A DNA stretch of 41,956 bases. Origin: Conidiobolus incongruus B7586. Its lineage: Eukaryota > Entomophthoromycota > Entomophthoromycetes > Entomophthorales > Conidiobolaceae. Each line of letters begins with the position of its first letter. The stretch's first letter is position 1. The DNA is taken from the NCBI GenBank assembly GCA_000697335.1, contig JNEM01010272.1, positions 1-41,956 on the forward strand. Reading direction: 5' to 3'. Shown piece by piece: positions 23,819-36,426 of the stretch. The notes under the pieces were generated by a model. The model was not told where the DNA came from, did not search any database, and was given only the letters and a program-made list of their open reading frames with translations. Both the position numbers and the translations under genes were made by a program.

Positions 23819-24715
23819 TCAATCCGATATATCGTCGGTTTCTATGCCGATAAAAAAAGCTAATGTCGCTGCCAAATGTCTTCTTTGTTCCATTGGTATA
23901 TTTTTAGCTTGCTCTAGGCAATGTTAGTATTGAATTTGAATAACCATAGAATAAAAACTTACCTCTTAGATTTTGAATTTTATCAACTGCTTGATTTAAA
24001 TCAAATACCATTGCATAAAAAATTGAAATCAAAATTAGATAGCTTATTAAATAATGTTTGATGTAATTAATCAATTTATTTAGTAGGCAATTCTGATACT
24101 TATTTTAAAACAATTGAGCCAAAATAAAACAAATACAATGATTACCTTGAGCGTAATTATCCAATAAATCTTTGTTCAATATACCTAAACAGATACTTAG
24201 TTATTTGGCTATTTGGGAGGTATAATCATTACCTCAACTTGTTTGATTTTTACTAATCATTTCTATACCTTCCGAAGTATGAAATTGAAGACTTGTGTCC
24301 AATTCATTAATGGATTCTATTCAATGATCAACATTGAGAAACTATATGATTATAATATCCAACTACCTCCTTCATCTGATGAATCAATATCAAAATATTC
24401 GAACTTATTTTCAATGAACCAACCAAAGAACTGAACTGTATCTACCTGTTGTTGATTCTGGTTGTTTAAATTTAAACTGCATCCGATCAAAATGCTAGAT
24501 TTGTTTGGTTGGATTAAAGGAAGCCAAGGTTTGACTTTATTAAAAGAATCAGCCTAGCGAATTAATTAATATACGAATATATATGTTTAATATAAATTTA
24601 CATTAAATTTATCAAACATAAATAAGAAGTCATCAATAAATTGGAATAATTCTTCGTAATTATTTAAAATCTCTTGATTCACTGTATCAATTATGGTATC
24701 TGACTAAATATCCAT
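23819..24715 (-). pseudogene. Small multi-exon gene with in-frame stops, family unknown
   Basis: Reading on the minus strand from ATG 24715-24713, codon 4 is TAG, then the text is clearly protein-like: SDTIIDTVNQEILNNYEELF, an intron, SFNKVKPWLPLIQPNKSS, an intron, FLNVDH-TGA-IESINELDTSL, ISKNQTS-TGA-GILNKDLLDNYAQ. A last exon pair is joined by a good intron: VFDLNQAVDKIQNLR and EQAKNIPMEQRRHLAATLAF, ending FIGIETDDISD and TGA. All three stops fit CAG or CGA with C changed to T. The helical text recalls small Mediator or coiled-coil complex subunits (MED11-like in the RIESINELD part), but I cannot name it. It may be two small genes, and the junction before VFDLNQ is unresolved. It may be inactive, or may use a later start. 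Confidence 0.5.
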
Positions 24716-25510
24716 ATTAAATTTATAATATTTATTATTTAAATTGAATTTAGTAGTAAAAATATTGTTGTTATTTTCTCTTACTAATAATTTATCTTCA
24801 ATGGGGAATCGGTATTAGATAAAATTTGTAGATTTATATTTAAAATTAGATATGAATAAATATATAATATAATTTATTTGAATTAATTTCAATTTTAATA
24901 TATGACTATCGATTAAAACTGATAATTTATTCCTTTTAATATTTGACATTTTTTATTCAAGAAAATATTAAAAAATTCTTATCGTTTAATTATCTAAAAA
25001 TAAATTGAACTTAAATATTATATCATTTCTTTTTTCAACTATGGTATAATTTTATATGATATAGAAATTTAAGTTTAATACTACTGTTATATTGGAACTA
25101 TACTACTTTTGCTCTAAAATTAGTAATATTGAGAGTTTTCGAAATAATAGTCATTTTAATATATCATTATATTCGATAAATCAAGAGATCATATTTTAAT
25201 AATTTGCGATATTTATCAATAACTCTTATCTGATTGAAATTGTTTATTGGTAAAAGATGATCTAAATTGAAATTTATTATATAATAATGAGTGAATATGA
25301 TATTTTCAAAAAAAATATATTTACTTAAAAAATAAATCGATATAATTAAAATTTCCGTTAACTTTGGAAATTATATACTATAAAATTATTTTTAAAGAGA
25401 AATATCATTCAAAACAAAGAATTTTCCAATCCCATAAAATTAAAATGATCCAAAATGCATTAAATTAATGTGTCTAGCAGTCAACAATATTAATAAATAA
25501 TTCAATAAAA
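24716..25510. other. Intergenic, divergent promoter region
   Basis: These 0.8 kb of A+T-rich DNA lie between the unknown minus-strand gene and ARMC7. Nothing further was recognised. Confidence 0.35.
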
Positions 25511-26275
25511 ATGTATTCCAATATAAAACAAGTCAAAAGAAAAAATCAATCAAGACCCAATGCACCTGATAGATTAGAATATTTTCAAATCTTGATAGAT
25601 GAATTTCAAGCAGCTGAAGAAATAGGTATTGAATCAGTAATTTATAATATCACCTGTATTTTAATATTTAATAGATATAAAATACAAAATTATTTGTCAT
25701 TTGAGTAATTTTGCATATGATCCAATTAATTATAATTGGTTTAGACAATTAAATATTGTAGAATTATTTTTAGGTAATAGTTCAAATTCAAATTCAAATT
25801 ATACCAGTATTATTAATTAGTATTCATTAGATTGTTTATTAGAAACCGATGAAAAACTAATGGAATTGAGTATGTCAGGTATTTGCAATTTATGTTCAGG
25901 TAAATTAATATTAATATTTAAATGAGTATAATATATTAATAATACTCAAATAAGATCCTGTTAATCAAGAGATAATAATTGATGAAGGAGGAATTGATCT
26001 AATTAAAAACTGTTTAAATTTCAATAATTTTGAAATTATTCAATCAGCTTTATTAACTTTAATATTTTTATTAAATGAAGATACTTACCATAGTAATAAT
26101 TATTTAAATTTTTATTATATTTTTATTATATTTATATTAATTTTGATTATTATTATTAGTGATTTGTACTGAAGACTTAAAAGAATTTTTGAGCAATTTA
26201 TCTAATTCCAAAAATCCATGTTTGTCCAATTTGAGCAGAGTGTTTTTGAATAAATATTGGTTCAAGGATTGCTAA
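25511..26275 (+). CDS. ARMC7: Armadillo repeat-containing protein 7 homologue
   Basis: Five exons (25511-25625, 25675-25773, 25831-25899, 25955-26092, 26160-26275) join in phase to give 178 residues ending in TAA; human ARMC7 has 198. The order of motifs follows the animal protein: RLEYFQILIDEFQ, then CHLSNFAYDPINYNWFRQL, NIVELFLDCL, ETDEKLMELSMSGICNLCSD and EGGIDLIKNCL. These match the human RLGYLQALVTEFQ, NLANFAYDP, FLDSL, IGGLCNLC and AGGVPLIINCL blocks. The fold is a short stack of armadillo repeats, used for protein binding. In animals ARMC7 has been seen with spliceosome components, but its role is poorly defined. No defects were seen. The internal GT...AG pair within exon 3 (gtatttgcaatttatgttcag) is coding, since its text matches the family. 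Confidence 0.88.
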
Positions 26276-27387
26276 TCAACTAAATATTTTAATATATAAT
26301 AATAAAGTAAATGGTCATTATATAACATCTGTCATGTTATTTTTCTTTACATAAATCTTCATTAAAATTTTTATAATTTCGCATTTTTGTTAATTTTTCA
26401 AGATTTCAAATATATAAAAATGATGTTATTAAACAAAACTCTATATCTATAGTCATAATATACAAAAATATTAACATATAAAAATAAATCAATTGATAAT
26501 TAGTCTAAATTTGATATATTGGTGGTTCTACATTGGAGATAACCTCTTTTGACCTGGACAAATATCTTATATTTATAACTTTTTTTGGATTTTTTAGCCT
26601 TAATATATATCATATTTATATCTATAACTAAAACATACATCTTTCTATATAATATTAGTATTTAATCAATATTGCTAGTGATTTTCTCAATCCAATATAA
26701 ATACAAATAGTTCATTGAGATTCAGAAATTAAAAAATTGGAGCATTGTACCTAGTATAACTTATATTATAAATTGATAAAATTTTAAATTGGAGTAACTA
26801 ACAGCATAAATATAATAATTTCTTGATACCTCACAAATAGCAGATATATGTATAATTATTCAACATATATATCAAATGGTAATAACTAAAATAATTCAAG
26901 AATTATTTGTAAGTAAAAAATTACAAATGACTTAGATTGATCTTACGATACTAATTTAGCTCTTTAACTAAAAGTATTTCTATATATAATATTTTTATTT
27001 TATAATATCCGATAATCCCACCAATATAGAATAAATTAACAAGTTCCTTAGCTTTATTTTCACTGCCACATACTCTACCAATGATATACATCTTTAATAA
27101 CTATAATCAAATCAACGCTTAAACATGTAAATTTTATTTTTAATCTTATAAAGCAATTATTTATTAATATAGACTATTAGGTTATTTTATGTATTTAATT
27201 GATGTTAAAGACTTGAAAATATTAGTTATTATGTAATTTGTATTTTTTAATTCAACAAAATTATATTATTGTCTATTAAATTTTGTTAAGTTTCATTGTA
27301 TATATGATATTAGAGGAATTATTTATCTATTAAATTACATCAATCAATGTTCAGCTAAATTTAATAACTAGTTCAAGGCTTTCTCTA
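26276..27387. other. Intergenic region
   Basis: This is 1.1 kb between ARMC7 and the arrestin relic. It is ordinary A+T-rich DNA. I found no frame, RNA gene or repeat worth naming. Confidence 0.35.
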
Positions 27388-30300
27388 ATGGTTTTTTTCT
27401 AACGTCAAATCCTTCAAACTAGAGTACTTAATCCGAATCTTCCTTTTTACTAGTTTGGAAAAATATCTAATGGCAACAGTAATCATAAGGAAATAGATCT
27501 AATTAATAAATTTAACAAATATAACAAATTAAATTTTTATTAGATTCGACTTACAATTTGGCTAGTGGAGGTTGTTATGATAGAATGGAGCTTATATCTT
27601 CAAAGAAAAGATTTGTATCAATAGGAGAAATGTCTGTAGAATTAACAGGGTTTGAAGAGATCAATGCAAAACGCTTCACAAGAACTCAATTCTTTTTATG
27701 TACCAGTATAGTATTTTAGGGTCCAGGACTTATCAAATACAGTTTATGGACTTCAAGACCTATATGATTTCATGTTGCTAAAAATGATAAAACAATCTTT
27801 CCATTTCCCTTTCGACTTCCCAATGATCTACTCAGCACTGTTGAATTTAGGCATATAGAATGCATTCGATCCGTGATTGCTGAAATGGTAACAGCCTTTT
27901 ATAATAATAAACAGGATGTTCTATATAAAGTAAATGAAGCTTTTGTCCTTGAATGTTCGATTTATCAACAGCCCACACTTATTCATAAAATCCCGATTCA
28001 GCCAATGATTAAGTGAAGAATGTTTATGGGTGGACCTAATCCAATTCTTCTCAGTGTAATTTTCACTGAGTTATTATTCTGCGGCGGAGGGAATATTGCA
28101 ATAAAAGTTGGTGTTAGAAATGAAAAATATTTGAACATTGATGATGATACAAATATGACGCAGTTTACTCAATTTTTAACAATAGAATAGGTCCAAAGCA
28201 CTAATTTTATCTTTGGGCCGGGTGAGGATCGAGTAGTTATCCTAAATATCTTAGTTTCTCATTCTGCTTGCACAATTATTAATGCATCATTATTCCAAGT
28301 GAACTGTTTTTTAGTTGCCATGGGTTTTGCTGTTTTAAACAATGAAATAACTTTGCGACTTTCCATCGTTCTAAATCATTCAGCTTCCCTTCAACCACCT
28401 CCATTCAATAGCTTGTTACACAACTATTGTCCAAACCATTTTCAATATGAAGGAAAAATCTATCTAGTTCTTATCAAAATCAAGTTAGTATAATTATGCT
28501 CTTGCTTCACCATCTAATCGGCGTTTACCTTGGAACATTGGCCATAGACCGCCAGTGCTATCATTTCATCAAATTCGACCGCCTGTTTCAGCTTCCTCCT
28601 CTCCACTTGCTTACTCTCCTGGCACCAGCCCTGCTTCAGTTATTGACTCTCAAATGAAATTGAACCAATTACATTCTGACATAGTTTCCTTCGCAAAAAT
28701 CTAGCAATACTTTGATTTAAGCTACTTGTAGTCCAAAGAGTTTCCCATTATATATCAAATATCTATCGAACCTCCTGCAATATTCCTTCTGAATCTCATT
28801 CTCATAAAATTGCACATCCATCTAAATCCCTTATAACATCGATCAATTTCCATATCTTTCCAAGCCTATAGCAATATTAACACATTCTCATCCAAATTCT
28901 AATTTCTATCACAATATGACCAGTCCAAGTGATATGAATTTACTGCCAATTCTCTCTTTAAATGAATTATACCTTAGAAAATTAATTTAACTAGGTAAAT
29001 TATAACGAAAAAGCTGCAGATGCATTAGTTTTTTCAAAAAATAGCATTCCTGATAGTATGGCTGAATCCAATCAATCCGCGGAGCTTTCCAATCTATTGA
29101 ATGCCAAAACCAAGTCTTAGCATTAACAACTTAAAAATGATTTATTTTTAAAAGAATCAAATTAATATTTATTCGAAAATTTGCCAAAGTCATTAACAGA
29201 GCTTTAAAGCTAAACTCATATATTGACCTCAAATCCTTAAATCAGCCATATTATTTGGCAAGTACACTGCAAGGCATTTCTCAACTTGATAAATTATCAA
29301 GCCATTTTAATGGATTTTCTTCTTCGAATAGAGTCCATTTATTTGTAACTGGGTATATGGATCAAATTGAATCCTAAACAATACATCGATATTCTACCGA
29401 AGCTTCTGATAATACTGATGAGCAACAGCAACGTGATATACCTTCTTGTTTTGAAGTCAGTTTTAAAGTTTCCGATTCTATAGAGCCACAAGATGCCTAA
29501 ATCATGGATGGTCGATCAAACGATGTGTCACATCTACAGTTTTCATCATCGATCGAAATCCCAGATATCATATTGGAGAATCTCCCCAAATCTAATACTA
29601 CAAATCATTTAGTTATCTCTAGTAAACATCGTTCAAATCAATTGAATACAGTGAGAAATGTGGAATTTGAAGTGCCAAACCACACAAGAATTTTAACACT
29701 AGTATACCATCAATTATAATTAATATTAACTCAATTTTTCTCATTCAGATTGCCAATCGATCGATCTCCAAAAATCTCATGAGACACATCACTACTTGGA
29801 CCTCTTGGCATCAGCTTCCAGTTTTGAGGTATCATCGTCTCAAGCACTAGCTAATGCCAATTACAGTAGCTTATCCGAAAATTTCACCAATATTTATTTC
29901 AAGAAAGACAGCGGTAACTAACCAAATGATGGCGTTAGTAAGCCTAATATCAAATCTAAGAGTAATCATCCATCATCAAGCAAGACTGTTCCTGTAAAAA
30001 CTGATTATTCTTTACCATATTCGAGTTCCGAATCAATAGTTGATAGCTCACCTCATTTGGCCAGCTATAAGTTACATGAGAAGTTATCACAAGCTGATGA
30101 AACATCTGTATTGGCACATTCCGACTCAAAAAGTACTAAATCTATACTCTTTTCAGAATATCTCAAAAATAGCAATGCTAGCATCAACGTTGAAAATGAT
30201 ATTTCTTCACAATTGATCATCAACCCTACTATTACACAATCCAACCATCAAGAACGCGAATCTATCGACACCATATTTTACCCCATTCTACAACCAACTC

Positions 30301-30644
30301 TAATCAGTCATCCTTCACTACCCACCGATTCCAATCCCTCGGAAAAACATCATACACTAGTAATCAATTGGTATCTGGAATCAAAATTATCCGAAATTCA
30401 ACCCAAGCAATTCCAAAATACCATTACATTGTTAAAGCTGCGAAATCAAGGGTTATCCAATGACTACTCAACAAATCAGTCGCGCTTGCGTTGGAGCAAA
30501 AGGGGAATATTTCAGCTACCATTACTAATCCCCCAACTCCAAAATTGCATCATTCTCAGCTACTCAGTCTTAACAAAAGCGAACTGGAAGGAGTTGAATT
30601 CTTCATTGCAAGCACTAAATTCAGCAAGCACCTCCAAATTATAG
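27388..30644 (+). pseudogene. Decayed alpha-arrestin (arrestin-related trafficking adaptor)
   Basis: Alpha-arrestins recruit Rsp5-type ubiquitin ligases to membrane proteins. From ATG 27388 the frame gives a short exon, an intron, then YNLASGGCYDRMELISSKKR and VSIGEMSVELTGFEE. FTRTQFFLCTSIVF-TAG-GPG, TIFPFPFRLPNDL, KVNEAFVLECS, a conserved MGGPNPI and an arrestin-C-like half (GGGNIAIKVGVRN; FGPGEDRVVILNI) follow. These are the conserved blocks of fungal arrestins, in order. Stops interrupt the N-terminal half at least six times (two in exon 1, then TAG, TGA, TGA, TAG), nearly all at likely Gln or Arg codons, with no clear frameshift before about 28490. The Ser-rich C-terminal third (28500-30644) still reads as protein in long pieces (SPLAYSPGTSPASVIDSQ) but with many more stops and frame changes. 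It is a host gene relic, or a gene relying on read-through. Confidence 0.75.
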
Positions 30645-32201
30645 CAGTTAATCAAATAATATAATAACCAATAATGTTTACCAAGTGCATGACATTTTAT
30701 TTTTTTGACTATCAATAAAATTTACCCTTTTAATTATAATATATCAATAATTATTATATAATAATATTTCATTGTTGCTAACGTATTTATAATCAATAAT
30801 ATTATTACAAAAATAGAATGCATTATTGTTTGTTGAATATAACTTGGCTATTATCTATTCAATGGTTACTGATCGTGAAATTTCAATTGAAATAAAACAT
30901 TAATTACTAAATTTTGAAAAATTAAAGATAAATTTAATTTCTAGAGTCAGCATTATAATTTTTAAAATACATCAATTCATCCATATGTAAAATTATTGGT
31001 GCAATTGAATAATAGCTAAATAATTCAACACAACAAATAAAATTGATTTAACTACCACAGTTGTATGAGAAAGGAATAATTGAGGTAATTTACCTTTTTG
31101 CAAAGCCATTTTCTATTTCAAATTTATTTCAAAGTTCAAATATAAAAATAAATTTTATAATGAATACAGAATATAATCAAAATGTAAATATTTATTAGCA
31201 ATATATAGTTGTAGATCCCAAAATTTAAAATAAATATGTATTCTACTTTGAAATAATTTAAATGTTAAACTTGATATTTCTTTGACATATTTCTACTTTA
31301 ATATAATAGAACCATTATATCATTTTGATGAAATTATATTAATTTTTGAAAAATTGATTAAAACTCTCTTATATTTTAATTAACTCCTTAAATTAATTGA
31401 AAATTAGAAAAATTAAACTTTAAACCTAAATTTGGTATAATGACTCGTTGAAAATATCATATGATAACGAGTTACAATATAAAAATTATTAATCAATCAA
31501 TGATATATAAGTGTACCTTTCTAATCATTTTACAAAATTTGCCCTATATACCCAAATTTGGTTTAGATTCGATTTAATTTCATCCATTTGCTAATAATCT
31601 ATCATTTTCAATCTTGATTATATTGAGTTATATTTGTTAAAAACTATAACAGCAATTATATTCACACCAAGTATAACTTCATTTAACATTAATAGTTTAG
31701 AATCGAATGAATGAATACAGGAATAATTATTTTAATTGAAAAATAATAGGAGATAAACAATTGACAATATTAGATAAAATCAATGATGATAAATGAAATG
31801 AATATTAGCTTAAATTTTGAACCAAGAACTAAATGAAATTTGGCTTGAATTTGACACCTTACACTTTACAAACCGCCTCACTTTTACATATCAACCATTT
31901 AGTCAACAATTCCGAACCTAAAAACAACTCAAGTTATATTGATTTGATTTGATAATTTATTTACACAAATTGATTCACATTAATCATCTAATAATTTTGC
32001 ATAATTTAACTAAGTTTTAACATGATGTTCAACAAATAGAATAAATTAATTTTCAAATATTCTTTTTATTAATCGTTTTTGTTCTTTAATTAGATTCTAA
32101 AAAATTTTATTAATTATTAATTTTTTTTCAGTTTTGTATTGTATTATATAATATAATTTTTTAATATAATTTACATTTCATTCCATTGATTAATTAACAA
32201 T
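30645..32201. other. Intergenic, OSBP promoter region
   Basis: About 1.55 kb of A+T-rich DNA precedes the OSBP-related gene. No coding text or structured element was recognised. The part at 31820-31930 is slightly richer in C but has no usable frame. Confidence 0.35.
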
Positions 32202-33838
32202 ATGATGGCTCAAAAATCCCCCAACCCTAGTGAAAATTCCGAATTTATTAAAACTGAAAACTTGGGCTTTGACGAAAATGATAACAGTGAAAAGGGCAAG
32301 ATGAGTTTTATTATGACTCTATTAAAGAAATTAATCGGAGTGAGCGATATTGCCAACTTGTAAGTTGAATAACTTATAGTTATACATGAAGGTGGTTAGG
32401 TATACTAATTGGAGTTTAGGAGAATTTCTTTACCTGCTCAAATGCTTGACCCTATCCCCAATTTGGAACATTATACTTGGTTGGATCGTCCCGATTATTT
32501 TGCTTGGTAAATTATATTTTTTTTCATTATATTATATATATTTATTCACATTTGAATATCAATTAGTTTAAGTCAACCTCAGGACCCTTTAGAACGAATG
32601 ATAGGCGTAGTTCGTTATTGCTTCTCCAAAGAGATAAAATTTGCCGTAATTAATATTTTCGAGTTTCATTTCTCTTTTCAATATTAATTTGAATTTACAG
32701 AAAGATACTATTAAAAAGCCCTATAACTCAGTGCTTGGAGAAAAATTCCTATGTCACTGGAATGTTCCTTTACCCAATTCAACTGATAATAGGCTCGTCA
32801 AAGTCACTATGGTAAGTGAACAAACTTCTCACCATCCCCCTATCTCCGCTTTTTGGTACGAATGTAAAGAAACTGGGGTTGTAGCTTGCGGAATGGATCA
32901 AGTTAAAGCTAAATTCACTGGAACATGTAAATACATAAAAAAATTACGTAATTATATTATATTGATCAAAATAACCTTGATAGCAATCAAAGTAGAACCT
33001 GGAAGTAGTGCTAGGGGGATTTATATTACACTTCAAAACCATGGTGAAGAGTATCATCTCACCCATCCAACAGGTCATGTTCAGGGCATTTTAACAGGAA
33101 GTCCCAATTTAGCTTATTCAGAATTTTATTGTATATCTTGTCCTCAAACCAAACTTAGGGCATTTATCGAATTTAAGCCTGAGGTATTGTTAATTCTTCA
33201 TAATCTTTGTTCTAGTATTAATCAATTATATAGAGATGGATTGGTAAATCGAGATACTTGATAGAAGGAAAACTTTTCAAATTCGAGCCAACTTACGAAA
33301 CTTCTAAAACGGAGCCCGATCTGCCTCCATCTAATTTCAAATTAAGCTATATCAAAGACGACCAAACACTTGCTAACTTTTGGGGTAGTTGGCGTTCAAA
33401 GGTGTTCTATAACTACGGCCATTCCAATAAGGTAATAAGAATTATTAAGTACTCATTAAAGGTAATTTTATTGATGTTGCATGAAGGAGGAAAAACTACT
33501 TTTTGATATTGAAAAACATGATATTGTTCCCAAAAATGTCAAACCATTGGAAGAAATGGAAGAGTTTGAATCTAGAAAGTAATACATTTATGTCAATCAA
33601 CATCATTCATCAATACTAAATAATTAAATCTAGAATCTGGAATGAAGTTACAGTCAATATCAAGAACAAAGAATTTAGCAAGGCAACGAAAGCCAAACAA
33701 GCAATTGAAGATGCTCAAAGGAAGAGAGCAGCTTTGCGCAAAGAGAGGGGAGAAGTCCACGTTCCTGAATACTTTATAATACCCGAAGATCAACCTCACA
33801 AACCTATCTTAAAAGAGAATTTGAATTTAAAATACTAA
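32202..33838 (+). CDS. Oxysterol-binding protein-related protein, Osh4/Kes1 type
   Basis: OSBP-related proteins move sterols and phosphoinositides between membranes in the cytosol. Eight exons (32202-32359, 32420-32506, 32567-32645, 32701-32936, 32994-33183, 33234-33431, 33487-33578, 33634-33838) join in phase to about 414 residues ending in TAA, close to the 434 of yeast Osh4. The protein is a stand-alone lipid-transfer domain: LSLPAQMLDPIPNLEHY-type lid region, KKPYNSVLGEKF, then the family signature EQTSHHPPISAFWYE with its two phosphoinositide-binding histidines. IEGKLFKFEPTY and the C-terminal helix block IWNEVTVNIKNKEFSKATKAK follow, ending HVPEYFIIPEDQ. There is no PH domain, ankyrin repeats or FFAT motif in front, as in Osh4-7. 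A second ATG follows the first directly (32205), and either could start. No defects were seen. Confidence 0.88.
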
Positions 33839-34428
33839 CCATTACAATTAATATAAATAACCATTATCTTTATCAAATCCGCACTTCCCATCATATTTTC
33901 AATTATCAATATTATATAACCACAGTTATTACAATTATTTTTATTCACCTTAAATATATTTATTATTTTCTAATAAACAATATTGAAAAATAATCTAGTT
34001 TGATAGTCTGAATATGATGTCATTTAATGCAATTCTTAGTATTAACTTTATAACAAATTATTTTATCCTTCTTTTAAATATTGCTAATCAAATTTATCTT
34101 TATTATTATTATAAAGAATTATTAAGATAATGAAATATAAATATTGTAATTACTTATATAATGCGTAAGTTAAAGATACTGATATACATTTTGAAAATCA
34201 CGATTAAGTTTCAATATATCCAATTATCTTTGTATATTTTATTTTGAAAAAATTAATATATTATTATCTATTATTATTTTAAGTATTGTAAACTATAAAA
34301 ATATCAATGAAAAACGAAAATGAGGAATGTATTAAATAAATTTTATACAAGTGAAATAAAAAAAAATATTTTATACTTTCTAATTTATTAAATATTTTAA
34401 ATAATAATTTTTAACTTAATTTTTTTAA
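33839..34428. other. Intergenic, convergent 3' ends
   Basis: This 590-nt gap lies between the converging OSBP-related and TBC genes. It is A+T-rich, and nothing was recognised. Confidence 0.35.
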
Positions 34429-36426
34429 TTAAAATTCTGGGTCAAATTGATTTAATATAATCAAAGCTTCTCCAGATATATTAATTAAATGTAATTTATC
34501 TTTCAATAACTGTAAAGTTAAAGGTGTATCATCTTTCAATCTGGATGTTAAATAAGGTAAACTTTCATCTAATCGACCATATAAAAAAGGCTCTAAAACT
34601 TCTAATATTAATAATCCCATTTTGAATAATATTCGAGAATTGAATAGAAAATAATTATCCCATAAGAAACTGAGAAGTTCGATAGGTAGTGTGTAAGAGT
34701 ATAGATTGAGAATCCATGATGTTAAATACATTTCGGTTCTGAGTTGAATTGAATGGAAGTGCAAAAACAGCTAAATAAGTAATATAATTAGTATTGATTA
34801 AATGTTGAACCATGAGGTAATTAAATTACTTTTGGTAAATGTTCAGAAAAGCTCATATTAAATGCTTCAACATATGCTCTAAGCTAAAATTGAAAATCAA
34901 TAAATATTTCAGGATTAAATGAATATTTATATACCTTATCATTATTTGTATAAAATGATTTGTATAGCGGTACTTCGAGTAAACTTTCTAGAGCTACGAA
35001 AGCTTCGAATTCATCTAAATTGAGTAAAAGTGTTCCTACTATTTGACCAACCGATTGTGTCTATAAAATCTGATTATAATTTGTAACGTTGATATAAAGA
35101 AAACGAATTACATAAACTTCTGTGGGAGTCAACGCACAATGAGCTCCTAATATCGACATAATGGATTGGTGCATAGGGCCTTCATTCTATCATATTTTTT
35201 AGTAATAATTAATTGGATTCAATTAAGATAAACTTACATTAAATAATTTAAGCTCAGGATATACTTTTTCGGTTTCCTCCTTAACCAATTTCATATTCAT
35301 TTCCAAAGTGTTTTTATATTGACTAGGAGGATTTAAAAATCGATTTGTTAAGAATTGATATGAATCTTTATCCAATTTCTTTCTGTTGCCAATGACCAAT
35401 GACCATACCTTGCCTCTGCAAGAGGGCGGAATCTCTTTTGTTATGGCTTTTTCAATTTTGGATTTATACTTCGGATCCTTCCAATTGGGCAAAAGTTCCT
35501 GCATCCATACAGATACCTGTTTGTGCAATTCTTCTTCACGTAACTGTTGAATGTATTTAGTTTGACGTAATTTTTCAGCCTCTGATCAAATAATTCGTTA
35601 ATGAATAACTTGATATTAGATGAGTTAGTATAATATAGTTACCTGCTTGCTTCGCTTTAAGCATCATCATCTCAAATTGCTTTTGATGCTTTTTCTCTTC
35701 TTCAGGATCTTTAGGAGGCAAAGAACTATACCATGATCAATCAAAAAATAGTCATATAGATAAATGTGATAATTACCTCAATCTAGTTCTACTACGGATT
35801 TGAGCTTGTTTGATTAAATCAGCACTAAATATATAATATTAATATTAGTATTAATATAAATATAAATATAATATATAATATATAATATAAAGCATAATTT
35901 TAACTTACCCATCAATGGTATCAGAAGATTGATTGTTACCATTGGAGGAGACAGATGAATTAGAGTCCTTTTTAAATTTAAAATTAAACCAACTAGAAGG
36001 CGATTTCTTGGGTTGCTTGATAAAATCATCTCTACTATTAACGGTTGGAGAATTTGGCACCGATGAAGCATTAGGTGGGGATTGCAAATTATTCGACTCA
36101 CTGGAAGAGTGTGTTGAGCTGGATATGGGATTGGCAGGCATTGTTTTGGACCTTGAAAATGAAGCAAAGATAGACTTCTTGGCTTTGGGGTGATCAACAT
36201 TTGAAAAATCCACAGATACGTAGTTACTTGGTAATGTTATCTCTTTGGTATCTTGATAACTCATTGATTTTTGACTTTCCAAAGATAATGACTCTGCGAC
36301 AAATTTGGGTGAGTCTTGCATATATGGCGAACTATTGGAAGAATCCTGTGTTTCTGGACTTAACACAGTGTGGTTGAGGTCTAAATCTTGAAGCATGGAA
36401 TCAATGGGATCTATTGTATTGCTCAT
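34429..36426 (-). CDS. TBC-domain RabGAP-like protein of the TBC1D12/TBC1D14 group
   Basis: TBC proteins act as GTPase activators for Rabs in membrane traffic and autophagy. The gene starts at ATG 36426-36424 and ends in TAA at 34429, with short introns joined in phase. The N-terminal 175 residues are Ser/Asn-rich and disordered. A charged helix follows (DPEEEKKHQKQFEMMM; KLRQTKYIQQLREEE). The TBC domain begins WMQELLPNW and PPSCRGKVWSLVIGN, continues MHQSIMSILGAHC and LLLNLDEFEAFVALESLLE, and ends EHLPKLFLHFHSIQL and YLTSWILNLYSYTLP, closely following TBC1D14. The Arg finger motif (IxxDxxRTxP) is changed to VKEETEKVYP, with Lys for Arg and Glu for Asp. The Gln finger YxQ is kept as YTQ, but the following GM is altered to SV. 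GAP activity is therefore doubtful; a Rab-binding role is possible. Confidence 0.85.

Noticed and set aside
23819-24715. Naming the small minus-strand gene as Mediator subunit MED11
   Set aside because: One helix (RIESINELD-like) is suggestive, but the rest of the protein does not follow the family.
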